This document shows, piece after piece, positions 1 to 8,389 of a DNA stretch of 33,956 nt. The DNA lies in the NCBI GenBank assembly GCA_035541895.1, contig DATKMK010000105.1:1-33956 (forward strand), given 5' to 3'. The position numbers and the translations under genes were made by a program. Each line of letters opens with the position of its first letter. The first letter of the stretch is position 1. Under the pieces are notes generated by a model. The model did no database searches. It saw only the letters and a list, made by a program, of their open reading frames with translations, and had not been told where the DNA came from. This stretch comes from DATKMK01 sp035541895 (GTDB taxonomy: Bacteria > Desulfobacterota > Binatia > HRBIN30 > JACQVA1).

Positions 1-123
1 GGTGAAGAATTGCGCATGCTTATGGAGCTGGGTGGAATTCGCAAGATGCTCGAGGGTCGAGAAGAAGCGGACTCTCTCCTGCAGGCCATGAACCGCTGGG
101 CCATTCCGCCCGACCTTCGTTAG
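1..123 (+). CDS. C-terminal end of an unidentified protein (partial)
   Basis: An open frame enters from the left edge and ends at a TAG (121-123), giving the last 40 residues of a protein. The tail is helical and charged and finishes with WAIPPDLR. I do not recognise the family. The frame is convergent with gyrA, with 41 bases between the two stop codons, a normal arrangement for a real gene end. A weak bulged hairpin (about 136-161) lies between the stops but has no T-run, so I do not call it a terminator. The product cannot be named without the upstream sequence. Confidence 0.5.
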   Translation, partial: GEELRMLMELGGIRKMLEGREEADSLLQAMNRWAIPPDLR

Positions 124-164
124 CGCTGCCAAGTTTTCGTCGACCGAGAACTTCGGACGAAGAG

Positions 165-2645
165 TTACGCCTCCTCCCTCTCGCCCGGAGACGATGGCGC
201 CGGCTCCTCCTCCTCTTCCTTCTCCGCCAACCGCGCGACGCCGACGACTTTTTCGCCTTCGGTGAGATCAATCAGGCGGACGCCTTGGGTGTTGCGGCTG
301 ATGACCGAGATGCCCTTCGCCGGCGTGCGGATGACTTTGCCGCCGTCGGTGATGAGCATGATGTCGTCTTCGTCAGTGACCATACGGACGCCGATGACCG
401 GGCCGGTCTTGTCGGTCGTCTTCATGGTGATGATGCCTTTGCCGCCGCGGCGGGTGAGACGGTACTCGTCCATCTCGGTGCGTTTGCCGTAGCCGCGCTC
501 GGCGACGGCGAGCAGCGTCGCGCCGGGCTGGACGACGTCCATCGCGACGACCTCGTCGTTGTCGTCGAGCGTGATGCCGCGCACGCCGTGAGTGCCGCGA
601 CCCATCGGGCGCACGTCGCTTTCTTTGAAGCGAATCGCTTGGCCTTCGCGGGTGGAGAGAATGATTTCCTGGTCGCCTTCCGAGAGCCGCACGCGGATCA
701 ACTCGTCGTCGTCGTCGAGGGCGATGGCGATGATGCCGGCGCGGCGCGGGTTGGCGTATTCCATCAACGCGGTCTTCTTCACCGTGCCGCGCTTGGTGGC
801 GAACATGACGAAGCGGCCTTCTTGGAACTCGCGCACCGGCAGGAACGCGGAGATCTTCTCGTCGGGTCCGAGGTTGAGGAGGTTGATAATGGCCTTGCCG
901 CGCGCCGCGCGGCCGGCCTGCGGAATCTCGTGCACCTTGGTCCAGTAGACCTTGCCCTTGGTGGTGAAGAACAGGATGTACGAGTGGGTCGAGGCGATGA
1001 ACAGATGCTCGACGAAGTCTTCTTCCTTGGTGGTCGCGCCGATCTTGCCGCGCCCGCCGCGGCGCTGGGCGCGGTACTGCGTGACCGCGTTGCGCTTGAT
1101 GTAGCCGTCGTGGGAGATGGTGACGACCATGTCCTCCTCGACGATCATGTCTTCGATGGAGATCTCGGTGGCCTCGTCGACGATCTCGGTACGGCGCGCG
1201 TCGGCGTAGAGTTTTTTTACCGCCTGCAATTCTTCGACGATGATCTTGTAGACCTCGGCTTCGTTGGCGAGGATCTCTTTGAAGCGGGTGATTTGTTGGA
1301 TCACCTCGGCGCGCTCTTCGAGAATCTTGTCGCGCTCGAGGCCAGTGAGGCGCTGCAGGCGCATGTCGAGGATGGCTTGCGCTTGCAGCTCGGAGAGCGC
1401 GAACTGCTGCATCAAGCCGGCTTTCGCGGTCGCCGGATCTTTGGCGGCGCGAATGAGCTGGATGACCGCGTCGAGGTGATCGAGCGCGATCTTGAGGCCG
1501 TCCAAGATGTGCAGGCGGGCCTCGGCTTTGCGCAGCTCGAAGGCCGTGCGGCGAGTGACGACTTCCTTGCGGTGTCCGATGAAGACTTGCAGTGCGTCTT
1601 TGAGCGTCAGCAGCTTCGGGCGATTGTCGACGATCGCCAGCAGGATCACGCCGAAGGACTCTTGCATCGGCGTCAGTTTGTAGAGCTGGTTGAGGACAAC
1701 CTCCGGCACCGCGTCGCGCTTCAGCTCGATGACGATGCGCATACCGTCGCGGTCGGACTCGTCGCGCAGATCGGAGATGCCCTCGATCCGCTTCTCGTTG
1801 ACCAGCTCAGCCATGCGCTCGATCAAGCGGGCTTTGTTGATCTGATACGGAATCTCATTGACGATGATCGAGACCTTGCCCGTCTTCTTGTGGGTCTCGG
1901 TGGTGGCGCGCGCGCGCATCTGCAGGATGCCGCGGCCGGTCTCGTATGCCTCGCGAATGGCTTGCCGGCCTTGGATGAACCCGGCGGTCGGAAAGTCGGG
2001 GCCGGGGACGTACTGCATCAAGTCGGCGACGGTGAGCGCCGGATTCGCAATCAGGGCAATGAGTGCGTCGACGATCTCGCCGAGATTGTGCGGCGGAATA
2101 TTGGTCGCCATGCCGACGGCGATCCCGGTCGAACCGTTGATCAGCAGATTGGGAATGCGGGCGGGGAAGACCCACGGTTCTTTCAGCGTCTCGTCGTAGT
2201 TCGGCAGGAAGTCGACGGTTTCCTTGTCGAGATCGGCCAGCATTTCGCTGGCGATGCGCGCCATGCGCACTTCGGTGTAGCGCATGGCCGCGGGTTGGTC
2301 GCCGTCGACCGAGCCGAAGTTTCCTTGGCCGTCGACCAGCGGGTAGCGCAGCGAAAAGTCCTGCGCCATGCGCACGAGCGTGTCGTAGACGGCGGTGTCG
2401 CCGTGCGGGTGATACTTACCGATGACGTCGCCGACGACGCGCGCGGATTTCTTGTAGGGCCGGTTGTAGTCATTGCCGAGGTCGTACATCGCGTAGAGCA
2501 CGCGGCGATGCACGGGTTTGAGTCCGTCGCGCGCATCGGGCAGCGCACGCCCGATGATGACGGACATCGCGTAGTCCATGTAGGACTGCCGCATCTCGTC
2601 TTCGATGTTGACCGGAATCCGGTTGCCCTTTTGTGCGGGTTCCAT
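165..2645 (-). CDS. gyrA: DNA gyrase subunit A
   Basis: Breakage-reunion subunit of the A2B2 type II topoisomerase that introduces negative supercoils using ATP hydrolysed by GyrB. The 826-residue product has the typical GyrA N-terminus, the quinolone-determining region (GDVIGKYHPHGDTAVYDT), the catalytic Tyr at about residue 123 (AAMRYTE) and a C-terminal beta-pinwheel carrying the GyrA box QRRGGRG at about 527-533. The GyrA box separates it from ParC. The protein ends in an acidic tail rich in Glu, as in many proteobacterial GyrA. At the positions matching E. coli Ser83 and Asp87 it has Thr84 and Asp88, so there is no classical quinolone-resistance change. It lies downstream of gyrB with a 153-base gap holding two palindromic repeats. 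The start ATG is directly preceded by AAGGA, which is closer than usual for a ribosome binding site, but the N-terminal alignment supports this start. Confidence 0.98.
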   Translation of the reverse strand: MEPAQKGNRIPVNIEDEMRQSYMDYAMSVIIGRALPDARDGLKPVHRRVLYAMYDLGNDYNRPYKKSARVVGDVIGKYHPHGDTAVYDTLVRMAQDFSLRYPLVDGQGNFGSVDGDQPAAMRYTEVRMARIASEMLADLDKETVDFLPNYDETLKEPWVFPARIPNLLINGSTGIAVGMATNIPPHNLGEIVDALIALIANPALTVADLMQYVPGPDFPTAGFIQGRQAIREAYETGRGILQMRARATTETHKKTGKVSIIVNEIPYQINKARLIERMAELVNEKRIEGISDLRDESDRDGMRIVIELKRDAVPEVVLNQLYKLTPMQESFGVILLAIVDNRPKLLTLKDALQVFIGHRKEVVTRRTAFELRKAEARLHILDGLKIALDHLDAVIQLIRAAKDPATAKAGLMQQFALSELQAQAILDMRLQRLTGLERDKILEERAEVIQQITRFKEILANEAEVYKIIVEELQAVKKLYADARRTEIVDEATEISIEDMIVEEDMVVTISHDGYIKRNAVTQYRAQRRGGRGKIGATTKEEDFVEHLFIASTHSYILFFTTKGKVYWTKVHEIPQAGRAARGKAIINLLNLGPDEKISAFLPVREFQEGRFVMFATKRGTVKKTALMEYANPRRAGIIAIALDDDDELIRVRLSEGDQEIILSTREGQAIRFKESDVRPMGRGTHGVRGITLDDNDEVVAMDVVQPGATLLAVAERGYGKRTEMDEYRLTRRGGKGIITMKTTDKTGPVIGVRMVTDEDDIMLITDGGKVIRTPAKGISVISRNTQGVRLIDLTEGEKVVGVARLAEKEEEEEPAPSSPGEREEA

Positions 2646-2672
2646 TCCTTGCTTGTCTTTCTCTTTTCCGCC

Positions 2673-2705
2673 CCCTCTCCCTCTGGGAGAGGGCTGGGGT
2701 GAGGG
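2673..2705 (+). repeat. Palindromic intergenic repeat, copy 1
   Basis: A 33-base unit made of CCCTCTCCC, a 3-base loop, GGGAGAGGG, then CTGGGGTGAGGG. The first part folds into a 9-bp hairpin. The same unit occurs inverted 27 bases further on and again at 33129-33161. It is of the REP-like kind of short palindromic repeat that is scattered between genes in many GC-rich bacteria. In the gyrB-to-gyrA transcript it would form a stable hairpin. Confidence 0.85.
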
Positions 2706-2732
2706 CTCCGTTGGATCGCCACCGCCCTGTTT

Positions 2733-2773
2733 CCCTCACCCTGACCCTCTCCCCGAGGGCCCGAGGGAGAGGG
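2733..2773 (-). repeat. Palindromic intergenic repeat, copy 2 (inverted)
   Basis: Read on the minus strand this is CCCTCTCCC, an 11-base loop rich in G and C, GGGAGAGGG, then TCAGGGTGAGGG. It is the same unit as copy 1 with a longer hairpin loop, in the opposite orientation. Together the two copies make a larger inverted repeat that fills most of the gap between the gyrB stop and the gyrA start, so mRNA crossing it could fold strongly. Confidence 0.85.
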
Positions 2774-2798
2774 AACCTTTCGCAGGCCAAGCAGCTAG

Positions 2799-5237
2799 CT
2801 AGATGTCGAGATTCTTGACGTTCAGTGCGTTGTCTTCAATGAACTTCCGCCGCGGCTCCACCTCGTCACCCATCAAGGTCGAAAAAATCACGTCGGCCTC
2901 TGGCATGTCGTCGATCTTCACCTGCAGCATGCTGCGGGTCTCGGGGTTCATGGTGGTTTCCCACAGTTGCTCGGGGTTCATTTCGCCGAGGCCTTTGTAG
3001 CGCTGAATGTCGAGTCCCTTGCGGGCTTCGGCGAGCAAGTGTTCGACGGCCGCACGCAGCGACGCGATCTCCAACGATTTGTCGCCCTCGGTGACGGTGA
3101 AGGGCGGCTCGCCGGCCGGCTTCAGCTCGCCGAGCAGTCGGCGGACCTCTTCGAACTCCGGCGACAGACAGAAGTCGAGGTCGATCGTCGTCTGCGTCGC
3201 GCCACCATTCAGGCGGGTCTGCGCCACCAGGCACAGCAGGTCGCTGCCGGCCTGCGGCTCGCCGCGCACGTGCACGGGCTGTAGATCGGGCGCCACGGTG
3301 GCGATGTGGGCTTCCGCATCGCGGGCGATGGCGGCGAGGAGATCGGCGTCTTTGAACGCTTCGGCAACCAGGCTCTCATCGCGGGCAAGCGCCGTCACCA
3401 CGTGCCGATTGCGGTGATGGCGCTCGATCACGTCGAGAAGGCGTTCCAGCCGGGTCACCTTGCGCACCACGTTCATCAGCGGCACGCCGGAGAGCGGCGT
3501 GCCCTCGTCGTGGGCGCGCAGAGTCGAGTGTTCGGTGCCGAGTTCGACGAGATAATCGTCGAGTGCGGCGTCGTCCTTCAAGTAGCGTTCGACCTTGCCC
3601 TTCTTCACCTTGTAGAGCGGCGGTTGGGCGATGAAGATGTGCCCGTTCTCGATCAGCTCGATGAACTGACGATAGAAGAAGGTCAGCAGCAGCGTCCGAA
3701 TGTGCGATCCATCGACGTCGGCGTCGGTCATGATGATGACCGTGTGGTAGCGCAGCTTGCTGAGGTCCTTGTCGTCGCGCCCGATGCCGGCACCGAGCGC
3801 CGTGATCAGCAGACGGATCTCCTGCGACGAGAGCATCTTGTCGAAGCGGGCTTTTTCGACGTTGAGGATTTTGCCGCGCAACGGGAGGATGGCTTGGTTG
3901 CGGCGGTCGCGCCCTTGCTTCGCGGACCCGCCGGCGGAGTCGCCCTCGACGATGAACAGCTCCGACAGCGCGGGATCGCGCTCTTGGCAGTCCGCCAGCT
4001 TGCCGGGCAACGAGCCGGAGTCGAGCGCGTTCTTGCGCCGCGCGAGTTCCTTGGCCTTGCGGGTCGCTTCTCGCACGCGCGCCGCGTCGAGGGCCTTGAG
4101 CGCGATTTTCTTCGCATCGCCCGGCTGTTCTTCGAGGTACTCGCCAAGTTTTTCGTTTACGAGCGCTTCGACGATCCCTTTGACCTCGCTGTTGCCGAGC
4201 TTGGTCTTGGTCTGGCCTTCGAACTGGGGCTCCGGCACCTTCACGCTGACGACGGCGGTCAGGCCTTCGCGGACATCGTCGCCTTGAAGTGCTTCGTCTT
4301 CCTTCTTCAGCAGGCCGTTGCTCGACGCGTAGAAATTGATCGTCCGGGTGAGCGCCGACTTGAAGCCGACTAGGTGTGTGCCGCCTTCGATCGTGTTGAT
4401 GTTGTTGGCGAACGAATAGGTGCTTTCGGTGTAGCCGTCGGTCCACTGCAGCGCGACCTCGACGTCGATGCCGTCCTTCTGGCCGGCCAAGTAGATGACC
4501 GTGCCATGGATCGGCGTGCGGGCGCGGTTGAGATACTTCACGAACTCGCTGATGCCGCCCTCGTAGTGGAACTCGTGCTCCTTGACCGGAGTTGCGCGCG
4601 CGTCGGTGATCTTGATGCGTAGACCGCGGTTGAGGAACGCCAGCTCCCGCAAGCGCTGGGAGAGAATGTCGAAACTGTATTCGGTCGACTCGAAGATCAG
4701 CGAGTCCGGTTTGAACGTGACCTTGGTACCGCGCTGCGGGGTCGTGCCGATCTCTCGCAGCGGCGCTTCCGGGGTGCCGCGATGGAAGCGCTGGACGTAC
4801 ACCTTCCCGTCGCGCTTGATCTCGGCCTCGAGCGTTTCTGAGAGCGCGTTAACGACCGAGACGCCGACGCCGTGAAGGCCACCGGAGACCTTGTATGCGC
4901 CGTGATCGAACTTACCGCCGGCGTGCAGCTTGGTCAGCACGACTTCGGCGGCGGATACGCCTTCGGTCGGATGAATATCAGTTGGGATACCGCGGCCGTT
5001 GTCGTCGACGCTGACGCTGCCGTCGAGGTGAAGCACCACCTCGACGCTGGTGCAGAAGCCGGCGAGTGATTCGTCGATGGAGTTATCGACCACCTCGAAC
5101 ACGAGGTGGTGGAGCCCGCGCTCGGCGGTGTCGCCGATGTACATCCCCGGGCGCTTGCGCACCGCTTCGAGGCCTTCAAGAACCTTGATCTTGTCCGCCC
5201 CGTACTCGCTCTGCAGCGGTACTTCAGCTACTTCCAT
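2799..5237 (-). CDS. gyrB: DNA gyrase subunit B
   Basis: ATPase subunit of DNA gyrase, partner of the neighbouring GyrA. The 812-residue product has a GHKL ATPase domain with the catalytic Glu at about 48 (HHLVFEVVDNSIDES), DNGRGIP at about 79-85 and GGLHGVGVSVVN at about 119-130. A TOPRIM domain follows, with EGDSAGG at about 431-437 and the metal-binding DADVDG at about 505-510. After the TOPRIM core there is the long insertion (roughly residues 570-730) typical of Gram-negative GyrB, then the tail motif QRYKGLGEMNPEQLWETTM. The length is close to the 804 residues of E. coli GyrB. It is separated from dnaN by 196 bases that hold a probable promoter but no recF. Confidence 0.98.
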   Translation of the reverse strand: MEVAEVPLQSEYGADKIKVLEGLEAVRKRPGMYIGDTAERGLHHLVFEVVDNSIDESLAGFCTSVEVVLHLDGSVSVDDNGRGIPTDIHPTEGVSAAEVVLTKLHAGGKFDHGAYKVSGGLHGVGVSVVNALSETLEAEIKRDGKVYVQRFHRGTPEAPLREIGTTPQRGTKVTFKPDSLIFESTEYSFDILSQRLRELAFLNRGLRIKITDARATPVKEHEFHYEGGISEFVKYLNRARTPIHGTVIYLAGQKDGIDVEVALQWTDGYTESTYSFANNINTIEGGTHLVGFKSALTRTINFYASSNGLLKKEDEALQGDDVREGLTAVVSVKVPEPQFEGQTKTKLGNSEVKGIVEALVNEKLGEYLEEQPGDAKKIALKALDAARVREATRKAKELARRKNALDSGSLPGKLADCQERDPALSELFIVEGDSAGGSAKQGRDRRNQAILPLRGKILNVEKARFDKMLSSQEIRLLITALGAGIGRDDKDLSKLRYHTVIIMTDADVDGSHIRTLLLTFFYRQFIELIENGHIFIAQPPLYKVKKGKVERYLKDDAALDDYLVELGTEHSTLRAHDEGTPLSGVPLMNVVRKVTRLERLLDVIERHHRNRHVVTALARDESLVAEAFKDADLLAAIARDAEAHIATVAPDLQPVHVRGEPQAGSDLLCLVAQTRLNGGATQTTIDLDFCLSPEFEEVRRLLGELKPAGEPPFTVTEGDKSLEIASLRAAVEHLLAEARKGLDIQRYKGLGEMNPEQLWETTMNPETRSMLQVKIDDMPEADVIFSTLMGDEVEPRRKFIEDNALNVKNLDI

Positions 5238-5347
5238 CTACGGCATCCCTTCTGGATCGACAGCGTTGCAAATTGCGCTTTGAAAGCTACCAGAAAGCGG
5301 CGTCGCAGTAAAGAAGGTTGGTTTATATTTTCTCCTGCAAAATCAAC

Positions 5348-5353
5348 ATTATA
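5348..5353 (-). promoter_or_regulatory. Probable -10 element of the gyrB promoter
   Basis: On the minus strand a perfect TATAAT lies about 110 bases upstream of the gyrB ATG, in a markedly AT-rich patch (about 5310-5360) inside the 196-base dnaN-gyrB gap. No good -35 hexamer is present at 16-18 bases; the best candidate is GGAATC. It would allow gyrB-gyrA to be transcribed separately from dnaA-dnaN, with a leader of roughly 100 nt. Confidence 0.5.
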
Positions 5354-5433
5354 CAGCTGATTTTCGGGGCGATTCCGAGCGCCGATCGGTTGATCGTTCG
5401 CCGCGCGCTTCGAGCCGGTTTCGCCGGGACTTT

Positions 5434-6546
5434 TTAGAGCCGCATCGGCATCACCACGCAGCAGTAGTCGGGCTCCGCTTCCGAGCGCAAAACCGCAGGG
5501 CTCACCTCGTCATTGAACGCCATTTCGACGCGACTGTCGGGGGGCAACACTTGCAAAACGTCCATGATGTAGCGCGCGTTGAAGCCGACCGTGAGCGGTT
5601 TGGCGTCGGCCTCGACTTCGATTTCCTCGTTCGCTTCTCCGACGTCGGGATTGATCGACGACACTTCCATCCGCGACGCCTCGATCTGTAAACGCACGCC
5701 GCAGGTCCGTTCGCTCGACACCAGCGACACTCGTCGCAACGCCGCGAGCAGCGTGCTGCTGGCCACGGAAGCTTTCCGCGGCGAATCGGCCGGTATGACT
5801 TGGCGATAGTCGGGAAACTCCCCTTCGAGCAACCGCATCGAGAGCTGAACCGGGTCTCGCCGCACGTAGACCACGCCGCTGTGAACGGCGAACACGAGCG
5901 GTCCATCGCCGCTTTCGATCACCTTGAGGATTTCTTGCACTCCCTTGCGCGGCAACAGCACGCCGGCTGCCGGCGCGATCCCGTCCACCTGCCGCGTGAT
6001 CATCGCCAAGCGATGTCCATCGGTTGCGACCAACCGGACACGATCCTTTTCGCTTCGCTCGAGGTAGATCCCACTCAGGTTGACGCGCGTGTCATCGGTC
6101 GAGACCGCAAAGATTGATCGCTCGACCATCTCGCGAAACGTCGCAGATGGAATGCTCGCAGCATATTTCTCAGCGTCCTTCGGGACTTCCGGCATCGCCG
6201 GGAACTCTTTGGGATCGAGTCCGACCATCTTGAACCGCGATTTTCCGGCGGAGACTTCGATCCAGTTGTTGTCGAGCACCTTGACCGAGATGTCGCCGGC
6301 CGGAAGTTCGCGGCTGATTTCGTACAGCTTGCGCGCCGCGGTGGTGAGGGCGCCCTTCTTCTTTACCTTCGCCGCGCAATGCCGTCGCACGCCGATTTCC
6401 TGATCCGTCGCTGCAACCGTGATCCCGTCGGCGGTTGTTTCGATCAGCGCGTTTTGCAGGATCGGAATGGTGGTGCGGCGCTCAACGATTCCCTGGGTCA
6501 AATACAACCCTTGCAGTAGTTCTTCGCGTGCGATCGTGAATTCCAT
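5434..6546 (-). CDS. dnaN: DNA polymerase III beta subunit (sliding clamp)
   Basis: Ring-forming clamp that tethers DNA polymerase III to DNA and binds many replication and repair proteins. The 370-residue product matches the usual length of about 366. Recognisable stretches are the N-terminus MEFTIAREELLQGL, DTRVNLSGIYLE and VRLVATDGHRLA in the second domain, and the standard C-terminal VMPMRL. The start has a strong purine-rich ribosome binding site (GGAGGAGG) 8 bases upstream. It lies 216 bases downstream of dnaA on the same strand, the classic dnaA-dnaN pair. The expected next gene, recF, is missing. Confidence 0.98.
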   Translation of the reverse strand: MEFTIAREELLQGLYLTQGIVERRTTIPILQNALIETTADGITVAATDQEIGVRRHCAAKVKKKGALTTAARKLYEISRELPAGDISVKVLDNNWIEVSAGKSRFKMVGLDPKEFPAMPEVPKDAEKYAASIPSATFREMVERSIFAVSTDDTRVNLSGIYLERSEKDRVRLVATDGHRLAMITRQVDGIAPAAGVLLPRKGVQEILKVIESGDGPLVFAVHSGVVYVRRDPVQLSMRLLEGEFPDYRQVIPADSPRKASVASSTLLAALRRVSLVSSERTCGVRLQIEASRMEVSSINPDVGEANEEIEVEADAKPLTVGFNARYIMDVLQVLPPDSRVEMAFNDEVSPAVLRSEAEPDYCCVVMPMRL

Positions 6547-6731
6547 TGCCCCCGCCTCCTCCGCACTCTTTCTTTCAGTTTATAAATTCTTTTCTCGAAG
6601 TAGTAGGTCCTGTGGAAATGGGGAAATCCGCGCCTGGACTGACTGCTCGACGTTGCTCATGCGGACGGATGCCGATACGCAGTCTGACGGACGTGCCGCA
6701 ATCCACTCTCGACATGCCGATCGTCCACCCG

Positions 6732-6740
6732 TTATCCACA
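6732..6740 (+). promoter_or_regulatory. Perfect DnaA box in the dnaA-dnaN gap
   Basis: TTATCCACA matches the high-affinity DnaA box exactly. It lies 22 bases beyond the dnaA stop, in the 216-base gap before dnaN. The same gap has an AT-rich patch at about 6571-6598 and a two-mismatch box (TGTGGAAAT, 6611-6619). It may take part in origin function, or in DnaA control of dnaN. Confidence 0.6.
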
Positions 6741-6762
6741 TGTTTCCAACCATCCGCATGAC

Positions 6763-8100
6763 CTAGGACACGGTTTCGATCATGCGCTCGATCCGCTCGA
6801 CCGTGGCGCGGAAACTCGCGTCCTCTTGCATCCGGCGTTCGACCGTGTTGGCGGCATGGATCACGGTTGAGTGATCGCGGCCGCCGAAGCGATCGCCGAT
6901 CACCGGAAACGATGCGCCGGTGTGACGGCGGCACAGGTACATGGCAACCTGCCGAGGCAGCGCGACCGTGCGGGTTCGCTTCTTCGACCGTAGCTCGCTC
7001 GGCCGCAGATCGAAGAAGTCGCAAATTGCCTTTTGGATCGACTCGATGGTGATCACGCGATTCTTTTCGCGCAGCACGCTGTGCAGGACCTCGCGGGCGA
7101 AGTCGACGGTGATGCTGCACTTGTTGAGCGACGCAAAGGCCCCCAGCCGTGTCAGTGACCCCTCCAGCTCGCGCACGTTCGAGTTGATGTTGGACGCCAG
7201 AAACATCGCGACATCCGAGGGCAGCTCGATTTGTTCGACCTCGGCCTTCTTCTCGAGAATGGCGACGCGCGTCTCGACATCGGGTGGCTGAATGTCGGCG
7301 ATCAATCCCCACTCGAAGCGGTTGCGCAGGCGTTCTTCGAGATCGGGGATTTCCTTGGGAAACTTGTCGGAGGTCAGCACGATCTGCCGATGGCTCTCGT
7401 AGAGCGAGTTGAACGTGTGAAAAAATTCCTCCTGGGTTCGCTCGCGACCGGCGAGAAACTGCACGTCGTCGAGAATCAGCACATCGATCTTTCGAAAACG
7501 GCCCTTGAATTCGTCCATGCGGTCGCGACGCAACGCGCCGATCAGCTCGTTCATGAATGACTCGGACGAGAGGTAAACCACACGCGCGCTGGGATTGCGA
7601 TCGAGTACCTGGTGACCGATGGCGTTGACGAGGTGCGTTTTACCCAGCCCGACGCCGCCGTAGATGAACAGGGGGTTGTAGTGCACACCCGGTTGGCTGG
7701 CGACCGCCTTCGACGCGGCGTGGGCGAACTGATTGCTTGCGCCGACGACGAAGTTCGCAAACGTGTATTTCGGAATCAGCGACGACAGTCGGCGAGCGAC
7801 CGCCGGCGCCGGCGGCGGCGGAGCTGGCGGTTCTGGCAACGGGAACAACTCCTGCTGTTGGACCGACCTGGGCTGCAAAATCACGCGGATGGGCCGCCCC
7901 ATCTCGCCACTGAGAACCTCTTCCAACGTGCTCAAGTATCGATGCGTGATGACATCAATAGCCAAACGGCTGGGAGCCTCGAAGAGGATGTTGCGGTCTT
8001 GTTGTGCGAGCGGAACCAGGCGCGAAATCAGACCCTCGAAATCGGCCCCGTCGATCCGTTGCTTGAGCGCACTAAGGGTGCGGTTCCAGACCTCTTCCAT
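6763..8100 (-). CDS. dnaA: Chromosomal replication initiator protein DnaA
   Basis: AAA+ protein that binds DnaA boxes at oriC, melts the origin and loads the replicative helicase. With the start at 8100 the product has 445 residues. It has domain I (MEEVWNRTLSALKQRI), a Pro-rich linker at about 86-105, and the AAA+ domain with Walker A GGVGLGKT at about 148-155 and Walker B VLILDD at about 207-212. Domain IV carries the DNA-binding signature FGGRDHST at about 405-412. A longer reading from TTG at 8124 is possible, but it would run into a DnaA-box-like sequence (8118-8126), and family alignments begin at the chosen Met. A weak GGTGG ribosome binding site precedes it. Box-like sites just upstream suggest autoregulation. 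Confidence 0.97.
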   Translation of the reverse strand: MEEVWNRTLSALKQRIDGADFEGLISRLVPLAQQDRNILFEAPSRLAIDVITHRYLSTLEEVLSGEMGRPIRVILQPRSVQQQELFPLPEPPAPPPPAPAVARRLSSLIPKYTFANFVVGASNQFAHAASKAVASQPGVHYNPLFIYGGVGLGKTHLVNAIGHQVLDRNPSARVVYLSSESFMNELIGALRRDRMDEFKGRFRKIDVLILDDVQFLAGRERTQEEFFHTFNSLYESHRQIVLTSDKFPKEIPDLEERLRNRFEWGLIADIQPPDVETRVAILEKKAEVEQIELPSDVAMFLASNINSNVRELEGSLTRLGAFASLNKCSITVDFAREVLHSVLREKNRVITIESIQKAICDFFDLRPSELRSKKRTRTVALPRQVAMYLCRRHTGASFPVIGDRFGGRDHSTVIHAANTVERRMQEDASFRATVERIERMIETVS

Positions 8101-8389
8101 GACCACCGTCAACAGCATTATCAACAGTTGTGAATATCGCGAAAGCCACTAGAAAACCCAATACTTATGAGCCGGTGTCAGCACCTATTCACAGGACCAG
8201 TGTTGGCCCGTCGGACGCCTCCTCGATCAGCCATCAGTGACGGCTTGCCAGGGCATCGCGCAGTGGCGCTTCCAGACGCACCGCCTTTACTCTGTTTGGC
8301 CCGAGGGTGCAAGAAAAATCCCGCCGCAAGCTGGGAGCCGTTGCCTTGACGGGTCGCTGACCGCGGTGGTACCAACACCATCCCTCCCA
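8101..8389. other. Candidate replication origin region between dnaA and hemL
   Basis: This 289-base gap separates divergent dnaA and hemL. It has three near-consensus DnaA boxes: TTATCAACA (8118-8126, one mismatch to TTATCCACA), TGTGAATAT (8129-8137, reverse orientation, one mismatch to TGTGNATAA) and CTATTCACA (8185-8193, one mismatch to TTATNCACA). An AT-richer stretch at about 8127-8170 lies among them. Genes run away from this gap in both directions, which fits replication starting here. It must also hold the dnaA and hemL promoters, but I could not pick convincing hexamers. The right half (about 8200-8389) shows no clear feature. Confidence 0.5.

Noticed and set aside
136..161. Possible terminator between the left-edge gene and gyrA
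   Set aside because: The stem is short with a 3-base bulge and there is no T-run on either strand.
165..2645. Quinolone-resistance changes in gyrA
   Set aside because: Thr84 and Asp88 occupy the key positions. Thr is common there in many wild-type bacteria, so nothing suggests acquired resistance.
285..2702. 805-residue open frame on the plus strand
   Set aside because: It is the antisense shadow of gyrA. Long open antisense frames are expected with this GC-rich codon use, and the gyrA protein is unmistakable.
8237..8389. 51-residue N-terminal extension of HemL
   Set aside because: It has no likeness to HemL and lies in the probable origin/promoter gap. The ATG at 8390 gives the normal family length.
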